41,639 nucleotides of DNA from Thalassospira sp. MCCC 1A01428 (GCF_002115825.1 NZ_JFJZ01000041.1:1-41639), one strand, 5' to 3'; positions 15,346 to 22,851 are shown, counted from the stretch's first letter. Made by a program: numbers and translations. Notes: a model not told the origin generated them from the letters alone.

Positions 15346-15659
15346 TTGCCTGCCTTCCTTTATTCGTCCCGCCATCGTCCTGATTTTAAAATTTCAGCCG
15401 GGACAAAAAGTGGTGATTTTATTTTTTGATTTCAGATAGTTAATCTTATTGTCCTATATACCCCATGTTACCTATGTATATGTAATATGTGTATATATGC
15501 GCCTGTGCACACACACGCCCACCCATATACACATATACGCGCAACTTGGGACGTTAGGGACTATTGGGACCGGCCTTGTAAAACCGGGGTTTTCCCGTCC
15601 CCCGCACCTTCAAAAAGTAAGGACAAAGGGGGGACGGAAAGAAAGACACACTTCACCTG
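15346..15659. promoter_or_regulatory. Non-coding region with AT-rich alternating tract
   Basis: 314 bases without a convincing gene between the helicase and the 14707 gene. It contains the inverted repeat listed separately and a run of alternating purine-pyrimidine bases (TG, TA and CA steps, about 15470-15540). It is the probable promoter region for the gene at 14707, or a phage replication or regulatory site. No clear -35/-10 pair is seen. Confidence 0.5.
15485..15536. repeat. 12-bp inverted repeat in an alternating purine-pyrimidine tract
   Basis: ATATGTGTATAT (15485-15496) and its exact reverse complement ATATACACATAT (15525-15536) surround a 28-base spacer with CACACACAC. The whole stretch is unusually AT- and alternation-rich compared with neighbours. 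Confidence 0.75.
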
Positions 15660-17144
15660 TCAAAAATCATCCGGCGAAAAATCGCCCGACCCGGCATGGG
15701 CATCGTCAAACTCGCGTTCGTACCAGTCGATATCGGTGCGGATCATTTCGGCGAACAGCCGCCGACATTCCTCCAAAGGAGGGAACTGGTAAACATATTT
15801 CCGCACCCCTTGGTCAAATCGTCGCCTGCCCGCCGATACACCAGAGCACACACGCATCAGTCGCCTGCCAAACTGTTCTTCAGTGAGCGGAAACCTTCGC
15901 CCACGTTGCGTCACCCATTGCAGGTAATTGGCGTACACATCCGCCTTGGGCAAGTATGGCATCCAATGCTGCGCCCCGTCACTCTGAAATGTGACATGCC
16001 CGCGCCGCAAACACACAAGCCACCACGATTCCTCGACAGAAAGGCTGGACAGCTTTTGGTCGGCCAACGCCGCCGTTTTGGGAATATCCCACAAATTGAT
16101 GCTATCAATATCAAATGAAAGCAGATACCCAAGTAACGCTTCATACCCGCCATCATCAAGCTGTTTGATCATTTCCCCGAAATAATTTCGATTTTGCTGG
16201 CTGTTATTGGATACATCAAACACTGCAAACCGGCGCTCGTCATGCCCCGCAGGCACAACCCAGTCATTGTTAGACGTCACCAGCAAATGAACATAGTTTT
16301 TGACCCGAAAAGCATCCACGCCCTTGCGCTCGATCATATGATAATCGGACGTCACAAGGCCCTTTAACCGGCCTTCGGCGTGCTTGTCGCCCGCCCAAAA
16401 ACCCTCGTCAGCCTGCAACAGCAACGTAGACGCCAGGTGGGCGTTAAAGTTCCCCACCACATAGCGCGGGTCATCCACCAGCGCGTAATGATCTTCTATC
16501 AACCGGCCAAGGGTCTGCCCAAACAGGGTTTTGCCACTGCCCTGCCCGCCGCGCAAAACCACAGCCACCCCGGCCCGCTCCGTCGGTTTTTGCAGCATAT
16601 GTGCCGCCCAACCCATAATAAACCGAAAATGGGCTTCATTACCGCCCGCTATATTGGTGCGGACATGATCAAGGAAAATATCGCACTTTTTCTCGCATTC
16701 CTCGTAATCGGCCCGCAGGCTGAACCCGCGCCACAGGTTATAAATGCCCGAATGGGTTGATGTGCCTGGCGCGAACGAAACACCACGATATTGCCGACGT
16801 TCCGGGTCTCGAAACCACAGCCTAGACCACGAAACCTTTTTGTCCGAGGCAACATACTGTTCCTGATTGGCAAACCAGGCATGAAAAGCGTCAACCGACA
16901 TCAGATTAACCCGATCCTCGACCGGACAATCGCCGCGCTTGAAGTTTTCTTCCAAAATCAATGGCTTTCCGCCCATCATGACTAACGCATAATGTTCGTT
17001 CATGGCATGAACATCGAAAAACACATCATCCGGATCTAGCTTTACACCATCAATTCCAACCACCTTGGCGCCATTGATAATCTGCTTTGCAGCCTCAAAA
17101 CCAATATTGGTTTTATGAGATCCATTCGCTTGATCTTTCGTCAT
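15660..17144 (-). CDS. SF3-like phage replicative helicase / DUF5906-type ATPase
   Basis: Probable replicative helicase of the primase-helicase class. The 494-residue protein starts MTKDQANGSHKTN at 17144, with GGAAGG 11-16 bases upstream. Walker A is GGQGSGKT (199-206), Walker B region L-L-L-Q-A-D-E (241-247), followed by R-L-K-G-L-V-T-S-D and a sensor-like H-L-L-V-T-S-N-N-D-W stretch, the order of virus-type D5/SF3 ATPases and DUF5906. C-terminal half (P-Y-L-P-K-A-D-V-Y-A-N-Y-L-Q-W) suits a DNA-binding wing. The phage primase lies separately at 22851. It follows the small zinc gene after only one base. Confidence 0.86.
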   Translation of the reverse strand: MTKDQANGSHKTNIGFEAAKQIINGAKVVGIDGVKLDPDDVFFDVHAMNEHYALVMMGGKPLILEENFKRGDCPVEDRVNLMSVDAFHAWFANQEQYVASDKKVSWSRLWFRDPERRQYRGVSFAPGTSTHSGIYNLWRGFSLRADYEECEKKCDIFLDHVRTNIAGGNEAHFRFIMGWAAHMLQKPTERAGVAVVLRGGQGSGKTLFGQTLGRLIEDHYALVDDPRYVVGNFNAHLASTLLLQADEGFWAGDKHAEGRLKGLVTSDYHMIERKGVDAFRVKNYVHLLVTSNNDWVVPAGHDERRFAVFDVSNNSQQNRNYFGEMIKQLDDGGYEALLGYLLSFDIDSINLWDIPKTAALADQKLSSLSVEESWWLVCLRRGHVTFQSDGAQHWMPYLPKADVYANYLQWVTQRGRRFPLTEEQFGRRLMRVCSGVSAGRRRFDQGVRKYVYQFPPLEECRRLFAEMIRTDIDWYEREFDDAHAGSGDFSPDDF

Positions 17145-17145
17145 C

Positions 17146-17358
17146 TCAAAACAACCTTCCCTGTTTTGGTTTGCGTTGATCGGCGGGAATATCGCCAATC
17201 GGTCCGTCGGGGGCTTCCGTGCCCTCGGCAATACGTTTGTTGCGGTAAAATTCGGGGGGTATGTGCTGGCCACACCAACGGCCATGACCAACCATGATAT
17301 GGCTGCCAGCCTTCTCGCAGCCCTTGACATCGCACGGCAGAACAACGGGGTGTTTCAT
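17146..17358 (-). CDS. Small zinc-binding phage protein, 70 aa
   Basis: A 70-residue protein with C-D-V-K-G-C (C-x4-C) followed by G-R-W-C-G-Q-H (C-x2-H), a likely zinc-binding knuckle, and a basic Pro-rich tail. Its ATG at 17358 overlaps the stop of the upstream gene as ATGA, and its stop is one base from the helicase start, so translation is coupled. It may assist the helicase or bind DNA; function unknown. Confidence 0.78.
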   Translation of the reverse strand: MKHPVVLPCDVKGCEKAGSHIMVGHGRWCGQHIPPEFYRNKRIAEGTEAPDGPIGDIPADQRKPKQGRLF

Positions 17359-17804
17359 AAAAGCCCCGCATCAATTTCGATGGAAAGAATGCCCGTCAGG
17401 GCCGCAACAACCTGTTCTCGCGCCCAGTCGTTGCCCTCTTCGGTCAACATCACGTCCGGGTTTAATTCATCGGCAACGGCACGCAATTTGGATGCCGCAT
17501 CCACCAGCGTGTAGGCCGCACTGATCGAACAGGCGCGGCGTTGAAAAGCAGGGTCATCCGGCCCGAAACAATCCAGCCCGAATGTCTGGTAACGGGCGAT
17601 AATCAGGCCAATATCAGGGGGAAATGAAAGCGAACCATCGCGCATCATGTAATCGCGAATATAGGGAACCAGCATCGCGGCAATGGCTTGCGCGCGGCGT
17701 TCTACCATATGGCCAACCGCATCGGACGAACCGGGTGCGGGCTGGGTATCTGTTAAATCTTGGGGAAGTGTAGACGGATTCCGCCCTTGACCATGATCAG
17801 GCAT
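17355..17804 (-). CDS. Hypothetical phage protein, 149 aa
   Basis: No family recognised. The ATG at 17804 (MPDHGQGRNPS) has AGGAGG 5-10 bases upstream, a strong site. An in-frame reading continues to 18098 but would translate a region of nested hairpins with an atypical composition, so I take the shorter form. The protein is helical after residue 40 (V-E-R-R-A-Q-A-I-A-A-M-L-V-P-Y-I-R-D) with a second helical part (A-Y-T-L-V-D-A-A-S-K-L-R-A-V-A-D-E-L). It is first of a three-gene operon with the zinc protein and helicase. Confidence 0.75.
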   Translation of the reverse strand: MPDHGQGRNPSTLPQDLTDTQPAPGSSDAVGHMVERRAQAIAAMLVPYIRDYMMRDGSLSFPPDIGLIIARYQTFGLDCFGPDDPAFQRRACSISAAYTLVDAASKLRAVADELNPDVMLTEEGNDWAREQVVAALTGILSIEIDAGLL

Positions 17805-18094
17805 GGGGACCTCCTTGTGTGTTGGTAAAACCAACCACCGAGGCCCTTGGTCGAGGCTCTGGTGGCCGGACGTGCATGCTCGACCAAGAACCGCCCCACA
17901 AGGAAAGCAGCTAGCCCAAAGGGCTAACACACACGCCCGACCATAAGAAAACCGCGCGGCAAAAAGCGTTGCGGCGCGGGTCAAGCGCCTTGCGGACAGT
18001 GAGGGTTGGTCGACCCCCGACAGCACCTTTTTCGTGCTGCTACCGCCCAAGCTACGCCCGACACTTGTGAAAATCAAGCCTGTATTGCCCTCAA
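17805..18094 (-). promoter_or_regulatory. Highly structured leader region upstream of the 17355 operon
   Basis: About 290 bases between the Rha gene and the next leftward gene, packed with hairpins: GTTGGT/ACCAAC (17821-17826/17830-17835), CTTGGTCGAG/CTCGACCAAG (17846-17855/17879-17888), TAGCCC/GGGCTA (17912-17917/17921-17926) and CAGCAC/GTGCTG (18021-18026/18034-18039). TTGGTCGA also recurs at 18006-18013. The strand read into the operon would form a stacked RNA. It may be a regulatory leader or a small RNA. No Rfam family is claimed. Confidence 0.62.
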
Positions 18095-18946
18095 TCATCG
18101 ACCGGCCCCTTTTGCCTGGGCCTTACCACCAACAATCAGGTGCAACCGCCCCTGCCCGGTTTGGTTGTCATTATGCTCACGCACCAGAAAAGACCCGGAC
18201 CGGCGCATATAGTCATTGGCAAAATCGCGCGGGAACAGCCAGACACCGGAATGCGGGCAGCGCCGCACAGCAACCGGCGGACGCGATTGCAGGGCGCGCG
18301 CGCGCAACCGGCAACCAATCTTGCGATTTAAGGCCGACCGCCCCTTTTGCACCGCACTGTATTCAAGCAGCAATTCCCGAACGGACACATACTCCAAAGC
18401 AGCAACGCGGGCGGACGCGCCAAGCATCAGGTTGCCAACCTGTTCAGCCAGCGCCAACGTCGCGGCACTTTGTTCCTGGCGCATGCCCTCTAATCGGGCT
18501 TCCCATTGCGTCATACGGTGCTCAATGGCCGTAACCTTTTTGACCACCGTTTTTACGATGCCAAGCGCACGAACCAGTTCTTCGGGGATGGCGCGCAATG
18601 TGTTTTCCATCGCGTTGAACTGCGCGATATAGGTTTCCTTAAACCCGGCCGCTGATTTACCCGTGAACCCCATAGCAAGGAACGTAAAACCATCCTTCGT
18701 CATGTTGAAGGATCGCTCAGTACGCCTGCCACCATTAGGCATTTCAACGTCGTGCGATGTGGGCTCAAAATTGAGCCGACGAAAATCGTCGCTACATTCC
18801 AGTTCGCCAATGTCACGCAATACGTTTTTATGCAGCTTGCCAAAATAAGCCGCCACATCACGGCTATTGGTTTTAATCGCACCACCCTTCTCGAATACGA
18901 CGGGCAGAACAGAATTATCGTTGCTTACATTTAAGGCACGTTTCAT
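18095..18946 (-). CDS. Rha-family phage regulatory protein
   Basis: The N-terminal 120 residues match phage Rha (pRha): F-E-K-G-G-A-I-K-T-N-S-R-D-V-A-A-Y-F-G-K-L-H-K-N-V-L-R-D-I, then S-F-N-M-T-K-D-G-F-T-F-L-A-M-G-F-T-G and A-x-F-K-E-T-Y-I-A-Q-F-N-A-M-E. Rha proteins interfere with lysis-lysogeny control in other phages. A coiled-coil segment (about 135-185) and a C-terminal domain with R-R-C-P-H-S-G-V-W-L-F follow. The start MKRALNVSNDNS at 18946 has GGAG 9-12 bases upstream; 283 residues. The structured region 17805-18094 follows it. Confidence 0.88.
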   Translation of the reverse strand: MKRALNVSNDNSVLPVVFEKGGAIKTNSRDVAAYFGKLHKNVLRDIGELECSDDFRRLNFEPTSHDVEMPNGGRRTERSFNMTKDGFTFLAMGFTGKSAAGFKETYIAQFNAMENTLRAIPEELVRALGIVKTVVKKVTAIEHRMTQWEARLEGMRQEQSAATLALAEQVGNLMLGASARVAALEYVSVRELLLEYSAVQKGRSALNRKIGCRLRARALQSRPPVAVRRCPHSGVWLFPRDFANDYMRRSGSFLVREHNDNQTGQGRLHLIVGGKAQAKGAGR

Positions 18947-19072
18947 GGCTCTATCTCCGGGGAAAGATGGAAGGGAAAGAACAAAACCGGGAAAATCAGG
19001 CGGTGCGATAAACCGCAAAAACACACGCAAAGCGGTTTTTCTGATTGCCCTTTACAATCAAAAAGGCTCAAA

Positions 19073-19360
19073 ATGAAACCAGGGCGATTGTTGATTTGCA
19101 GTGTTGTTACTCTTTGCACCGTCTCAACTGACAAGCGCGCAGCATTCACAACCATGACTTTCAGAGGATCAAGCACGATGGGTAATCCGAGACAGCCAGA
19201 CAATCCCCGCCCGCCAATCGACAGGGCTCCACCAAATGACCAAGGCGGCGGCTCCGAAAGAAAAAAAGTCCCCGCCCAAAATAACCGGGTTGTCAGCGAA
19301 AACCGCGCTCCTAACCATCCGCCAACAAAATCCAGTGAATCGGGAAAACCGAAAGCGTGA
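19073..19360 (+). CDS. Small proline-rich hypothetical protein
   Basis: A weakly supported 95-residue reading. The ATG at 19073 has AAGG 7-10 bases upstream and gives a hydrophobic start (RLLICSVVTLC) like a weak signal sequence; an alternative ATG at 19178 (MGNPRQPDNPRPPIDRAP) gives 60 residues. The rest is disordered, Pro/Lys/Ser-rich (R-P-P-I-D-R-A-P-P-N-D-Q-G-G-G-S). Its stop overlaps a GTG that opens the next reading frame. It begins the rightward moron island. Could be an artefact. Confidence 0.4.
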   Translation: MKPGRLLICSVVTLCTVSTDKRAAFTTMTFRGSSTMGNPRQPDNPRPPIDRAPPNDQGGGSERKKVPAQNNRVVSENRAPNHPPTKSSESGKPKA

Positions 19361-19449
19361 AGCGTTGGCGCAACAGGACGGCCATCCCGTTGCGCCTTCC
19401 CCCTAACAACCAGAGCTTGATAGGAGAAATTTTCTATGAGGATAGCTCG

Positions 19450-20064
19450 ATGGAACAGCCCACCAAACCGACCGACACCAACACCGATGAAACCACCGTC
19501 AACCAACCCGGGATCAACAGTGAACCCGAACCGGCCCCCATCGGGGCCGCCGAAACCGCCATCCAGATAGAGAACGACGACAGCTATAAACTGATTTTCA
19601 GCATTGAGGTTTCGCGGCGGTACAACCTGCACATGGCACGGGGTTTTCGCCGACTTGGCCAATTGACTAAATTGTTCACCATTATGGGGGGCAGTGCCGC
19701 TTTTGTTGGCTTGCTGAACCAAACGCAAGCCATCACGCCGTGGGTTGGCCTTGTCGGAACTTTTGTTCTGACCTTCGCGACAGCCCTTGATATCGTTTAC
19801 GGCTTTGATGCCGCCTCGTTTGAACACCGGAAACTTGCGCGGGACTATACCGACCTGTTGCGACGGCATAAGTCTGGCGAAGACACAAAAAACCTTACCC
19901 AGGACTATTATTATATCGAAGCGAACGAACAGGCCGGATTGAAAGCGGTCATGAACGCCTCGCATAATCAGGCACTTAGAAACATGGGCTATACCGGCGA
20001 TGAGTACGAAGAATATGCCGTCAAAGTGAGATGGTGGCAGTATCCCCTGTTTATCGTATTCTAA
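19450..20064 (+). CDS. Two-membrane-segment SLATT-like protein (candidate effector)
   Basis: A 204-residue protein with a disordered, acidic N-terminus (1-45), a helix (SIEVSRRYNLHMARGFRRLG), two hydrophobic segments (about 73-88 and 93-115) and a helix with F-E-H-R-K-L-A-R-D-Y-T-D-L-L-R-R-H, then an acidic tail ending W-W-Q-Y-P-L-F-I-V-F. The helix-TM-TM-helix plan and the H-x-K-L-A-x-x-Y-x-x-L motif are like SLATT domains, two-TM modules used as membrane effectors in conflict systems. Start at 19450 has GAGG 9-12 bases upstream; a GTG at 19357 is possible. Followed by a perfect terminator. Identity with SLATT is an inference. Confidence 0.55.
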   Translation: MEQPTKPTDTNTDETTVNQPGINSEPEPAPIGAAETAIQIENDDSYKLIFSIEVSRRYNLHMARGFRRLGQLTKLFTIMGGSAAFVGLLNQTQAITPWVGLVGTFVLTFATALDIVYGFDAASFEHRKLARDYTDLLRRHKSGEDTKNLTQDYYYIEANEQAGLKAVMNASHNQALRNMGYTGDEYEEYAVKVRWWQYPLFIVF

Positions 20065-20098
20065 ACGCATTAATCCGGGAAACGCCGTTCCGGCCTGT

Positions 20099-20134
20099 AA
20101 ACACGCAACCCGCGACAAAGGTTGCGTGTTTTTT
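20099..20134 (+). terminator. Terminator after the SLATT-like gene (copy A)
   Basis: AACACGCAACC (to 20110) pairs exactly with GGTTGCGTGTT (20120-20130), loop CGCGACAAA, then a T run to 20134. Near-identical to the terminator at 21266-21297. Confidence 0.9.
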
Positions 20135-20244
20135 GTGCAAGAACCGGCATTGTTTGTAACCAGCCGCACACAGAGCGTTGACACCTGTATCCCGTGAGCG
20201 ACAAAAATATTGACGCCGTGTTTCTTAAAGGATACATATTTGTC

Positions 20245-20535
20245 ATGATTGAAATTCGCCAGACATCCCGTTTTGACAAATGGATCAGCAAGCTGAAAGA
20301 CCGTCGCGCCCGTGCGCGCATTGCTGCCCGGATCGACCGAATGAAGATCGGCGGATTTGGCGATTGCAAGCCGGTGGGCAGCGGTGTTTCCGAAGCACGA
20401 ATTGATTACGGGCCGGGATATCGGATTTATTTTATCCCGCGTGGTGACACGCTGGTGGTGTTGCTGGCCGGGGGCGACAAATCCAGCCAGCAACGCGATA
20501 TTGCGGCCGCGATTGCGTTGGCCGAAAACCTGTGA
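20245..20535 (+). CDS. RelE/HigB-type toxin of an HI1419/HI1420-like pair
   Basis: A 96-residue toxin of the RelE/ParE superfamily (addiction module killer, PF05973/TIGR02683 type). Features: M-I-E-I-R-Q-T-S-R-F-D-K-W-I-S-K-L-K-D-R-R-A-R-A-R-I-A-A-R-I-D-R at the start, G-D-C-K-P-V-G-S-G-V-S-E-A-R-I-D-Y-G-P-G-Y-R-I-Y-F in the core. The family cleaves or blocks translation. The start at 20245 is taken over a longer reading at 20194. The antitoxin gene follows after 9 bases. The toxin-first order is typical of this subgroup. Confidence 0.9.
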   Translation: MIEIRQTSRFDKWISKLKDRRARARIAARIDRMKIGGFGDCKPVGSGVSEARIDYGPGYRIYFIPRGDTLVVLLAGGDKSSQQRDIAAAIALAENL

Positions 20536-20544
20536 GGTAAGACG

Positions 20545-20826
20545 ATGAAAACCGAAACCATGCCGTGGGATTCCGCTGCGCACCTGGAAACCGAAGAAGA
20601 CGTTGCCGCCTATCTTGACGCCGTGTTTGCCGAAGGCGATCCCGCCCTTGTGGCCCATGCCCTTGGCGTTGTCGCCCGCGCACGCGGCATGAGCGATATT
20701 GCCCGGGCGGCGGGCGTATCGCGGGCCAGCCTTTACAAATCCCTGCGCCCCGAAGGCAACCCGGAGCTTGCCACCATCATGAAAGTGATGAATGCGCTTG
20801 GCGTACGTCTGGGCGTTGGCGCGTAA
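20545..20826 (+). CDS. HTH antitoxin of the HI1420-like toxin-antitoxin pair
   Basis: A 93-residue antidote protein (TIGR02684-like). It has E-D-V-A-A-Y-L-D-A-V-F-A-E-G-D-P-A-L-V-A-H-A-L-G-V-V-A-R-A-R-G-M and an HTH with D-I-A-R-A-A-G-V-S-R-A-S-L-Y-K-S-L-R-P-E-G-N-P-E, then T-I-M-K-V-M-N-A-L-G. The HTH represses the operon and the rest neutralises the toxin. ATG at 20545 has GAGG 9-12 bases upstream. Stabilises the prophage or acts in phage defence; this is family knowledge. Confidence 0.92.
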   Translation: MKTETMPWDSAAHLETEEDVAAYLDAVFAEGDPALVAHALGVVARARGMSDIARAAGVSRASLYKSLRPEGNPELATIMKVMNALGVRLGVGA

Positions 20827-20853
20827 CCCGTACAAGATAAAAGCAACAGAACA

Positions 20854-21240
20854 ATGAAACAGACCTATTGGGCTGTGGTTTACAAAGACACCGACAGCGA
20901 TTTCGGAATTTCTTTTCCGGATTTTCCCGGTTGCGTTAGCGCAGGAAGTACCATGATTGAACTGGTCGAAATGGGCACCGAAGCCCTTAATTTTCACATT
21001 GAAGGCATGCACGAGGATGGCGAAACCATCCCTGCCCCGACCAGCTTTGAAAACCTGCCCGCCAACCCGGAACCGGAATGCAGCGAAGTATCGCGCATCC
21101 CGATAACTGTGACCGTACCAGGCAAAAAACGCCGCATGAACCTGACCATTGACGCCAACCTGATTGATCAGATTGAGACCAAATACGGCAAAGGCGGCAT
21201 TTCCGGCTTTTTGGAGAACGCGGCCCGGCGCGCCCTGTAA
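20854..21240 (+). CDS. HicB-family antitoxin-like protein with C-terminal RHH-type segment, no HicA
   Basis: A 128-residue HicB protein: W-A-V-V-Y-K-D-T-D-S-D-F-G-I-S-F-P-D-F-P-G-C-V-S-A-G-S-T, then E-A-L-N-F-H-I-E-G-M-H-E-D-G-E-T-I-P-A-P-T, the HicB fold, then V-P-G-K-K-R-R-M-N-L-T-I-D-A-N-L-I-D-Q-I-E, which suits an RHH-type DNA-binding element. A hicA gene, normally just upstream, is not present; the gene upstream is the HI1420-type antitoxin. It may be a stand-alone regulator or anti-toxin against an unlinked HicA. Terminator follows. Confidence 0.9.
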   Translation: MKQTYWAVVYKDTDSDFGISFPDFPGCVSAGSTMIELVEMGTEALNFHIEGMHEDGETIPAPTSFENLPANPEPECSEVSRIPITVTVPGKKRRMNLTIDANLIDQIETKYGKGGISGFLENAARRAL

Positions 21241-21265
21241 AGCACCGCAAGGCCCGGCCCATAAG

Positions 21266-21297
21266 CCCGCAACCCGCAATAAAGGTTGCGGGTTTTT
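21266..21297 (+). terminator. Terminator after the HicB gene (copy B)
   Basis: CCCGCAACC (21266-21274) pairs exactly with GGTTGCGGG (21284-21292), loop CGCAATAAA, then TTTTT to 21297. Same plan and nearly same sequence as at 20099-20134. The convergent methylase gene ends 12 bases on. Confidence 0.9.
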
Positions 21298-21308
21298 CTT
21301 GCGTGCCA

Positions 21309-22004
21309 TCATAACAACACCCCTTGCGGAACGGGGGCTGGCTTATCGCCAGAAACAGCCCCCCCGGCAAAGCGATCCACCGATGGTGCAAACATATCCA
21401 CCGTGTCCATCCGGGGTTTTTCGATCACATCCAGCATCGTGTATGGCTGGGTCCAGTCACGCGACCAGCCAAACCACGCGCATTCCATCACCGGGTTTTT
21501 CTTGCCATTGAAATCAGGCCGCCAGGCCAGTTCGATTTTCCATTTTGGGGTATGACGCCGCCGCAAGGGCAAGCGGCTGCCCGCATGCTGCCAGGTGGAT
21601 TTCAGCAACAGCCAGAATTCCGCCAAATGCAGGCGCATGGCATGTTCAACAAACAGGGCCGGGAAATTATTGGCAAAGGGCGGATTGGTGATGGCGGTAT
21701 CGGCGCGGGGCCGGTATTCCGACAGGAAATTAACCCCGCCGGTGCCATAACCGCGATAAACAAGATCAGTGGCAATCACCTGACAGCCATGTGATTGCAT
21801 CACGCGATCGGTAACACCATTACCACAACACGGGTCCCAAATCTTGCGCCCGTGCAAATGCGGAAAGCGGCGAAAAATCCCCTCGAAAACTTCAATTTCC
21901 GTCGGGTAAAAATCATCCTTGTGCCGTTCGGCGGAACCGCCCTTGGCAGACTTCCCGCCAACAAATGCCGCCCCGATGCTGGCTTTCTTTGTGCAATCAG
22001 ACAT
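21309..22004 (-). CDS. Phage DNA adenine methyltransferase-like protein
   Basis: A 231-residue protein with W-D-P-C-C-G-N-G (56-63) as motif I, ending V-I-A-T-D for the second strand, and T-N-P-P-F (106-110) as the catalytic motif of N6-adenine methylases, then F-V-E-H-A-M-R-L-H-L. Target site is unknown; small phage methylases of this kind may lack a specificity domain. Start MSDCTKKASIGAAF at 22004 has AAGGTGG 7-13 bases upstream. It is last in the leftward primase operon and ends just after the moron island. Confidence 0.87.
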   Translation of the reverse strand: MSDCTKKASIGAAFVGGKSAKGGSAERHKDDFYPTEIEVFEGIFRRFPHLHGRKIWDPCCGNGVTDRVMQSHGCQVIATDLVYRGYGTGGVNFLSEYRPRADTAITNPPFANNFPALFVEHAMRLHLAEFWLLLKSTWQHAGSRLPLRRRHTPKWKIELAWRPDFNGKKNPVMECAWFGWSRDWTQPYTMLDVIEKPRMDTVDMFAPSVDRFAGGAVSGDKPAPVPQGVLL

Positions 22005-22014
22005 CGCAGCCACC

Positions 22015-22851
22015 TTAATCCGTACACATGCAGGGCAGACCTTCATCAGCTTCAAAGCCGAAGTCTCCCTGATCTTGTGAAAGCTGTTTCATATCGGCAT
22101 AGGAAAGGCGATCCGAACGGAATGTTGCTCCGGCTTCCTTTTCAGTATCGATCCACCAATCAGCGCTATTCGGGTCTAGTCGCATGATCGCCATGATGGT
22201 TCTTTGCCCCTTCATAAAGCAAAGGCGGCAATTTCCATGTGGCGTTGATCCGTTGATATTTGGCAAGCCAAGATCGAACGGTTGATACTGCCAAAAAGAT
22301 GAAACATCCCGTTTTGTTATCCCTGCCTCTGCCATCGGTAGAACCGTTTCCCATGCGTCTTTGCTGGTTTCGTTTCGGCGGAGCGCGTTCGATACCCGAT
22401 GACGCTCATCGGCGCGAAGACCCACCACCGAATTCCATTCCTTCAACCCAAGAACCTGCTTGCAATAACGTTCGATGGTTTTTACTTTTAATTCTGCGGT
22501 GCAAAGTCGCGTTACCGGGTTCGGCAAATACCGTCGTTTGCGAACCAGCGCCCGAAATGGCTCACCATTTCGACTTGCACTGTTATGGGAAACAACATCG
22601 AATGCAGTGCCAAATATCGCCTTGTCGCGCCATTCCAACCAGGTGATGTGGACGCCCCATCGGCTGGCGCATTCCTGAACGAAATCCAGTGTTTCATGAT
22701 GTTCAAGGCCGGTATTGCAAAAAATTACTTTCGCTTCATCCGGCAGGGCTCCGCCATGCGCCTGAATGATCTCGTTCAGCATATAAGCCGATGACCGCCC
22801 GCCGCTAAAGCTGATTACAGCAGGGCCCTCGATGAAATAAAGGTTATCCAT
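22015..22851 (-). CDS. PAPS-reductase-like (adenosine 5'-phosphosulfate-type) PP-loop protein
   Basis: A 278-residue PP-loop protein: S-F-S-G-G-R-S-S (14-21), a nucleotide loop, and F-C-N-T-G-L-E-H-H-E-T-L-D-F-V near residue 44-58, as in the PAPS reductase/DndC superfamily. C117 in R-L-C-T-A-E-L-K matches the usual R-x-C-T-x2-x-K. There are C208, C211 and C274, C276, which may hold an Fe-S cluster or metal. Phage members exist but the substrate is unknown; nucleic-acid sulfur chemistry is possible. Overlaps the primase stop as TGATG; next is the methylase. Start at 22851 is an ATG. Confidence 0.82.
   Translation of the reverse strand: MDNLYFIEGPAVISFSGGRSSAYMLNEIIQAHGGALPDEAKVIFCNTGLEHHETLDFVQECASRWGVHITWLEWRDKAIFGTAFDVVSHNSASRNGEPFRALVRKRRYLPNPVTRLCTAELKVKTIERYCKQVLGLKEWNSVVGLRADERHRVSNALRRNETSKDAWETVLPMAEAGITKRDVSSFWQYQPFDLGLPNINGSTPHGNCRLCFMKGQRTIMAIMRLDPNSADWWIDTEKEAGATFRSDRLSYADMKQLSQDQGDFGFEADEGLPCMCTD

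Noticed and set aside
15449..15886. Rightward open reading frame of 145 codons with a His/Tyr/Thr repeat
   Set aside because: It reads the alternating tract and then the antisense of the helicase; no ribosome site.
17805..18098. N-terminal extension of the 17355 gene, ATG overlapping the Rha stop
   Set aside because: The overlap is suggestive, but the extension reads through nested hairpins and a better AGGAGG/ATG is at 17804.
18943..21312. Long leftward open reading frame of 789 codons
   Set aside because: It lies antisense to the SLATT-like, HigB, HigA and HicB genes, all with domains and ribosome sites. Its protein is like a random GC-rich translation and crosses terminators.
22015..22851. 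CysH for sulfate assimilation
   Set aside because: It is a phage gene in a primase operon and has additional Cys pairs; the PP-loop is shared but the context is not metabolic.
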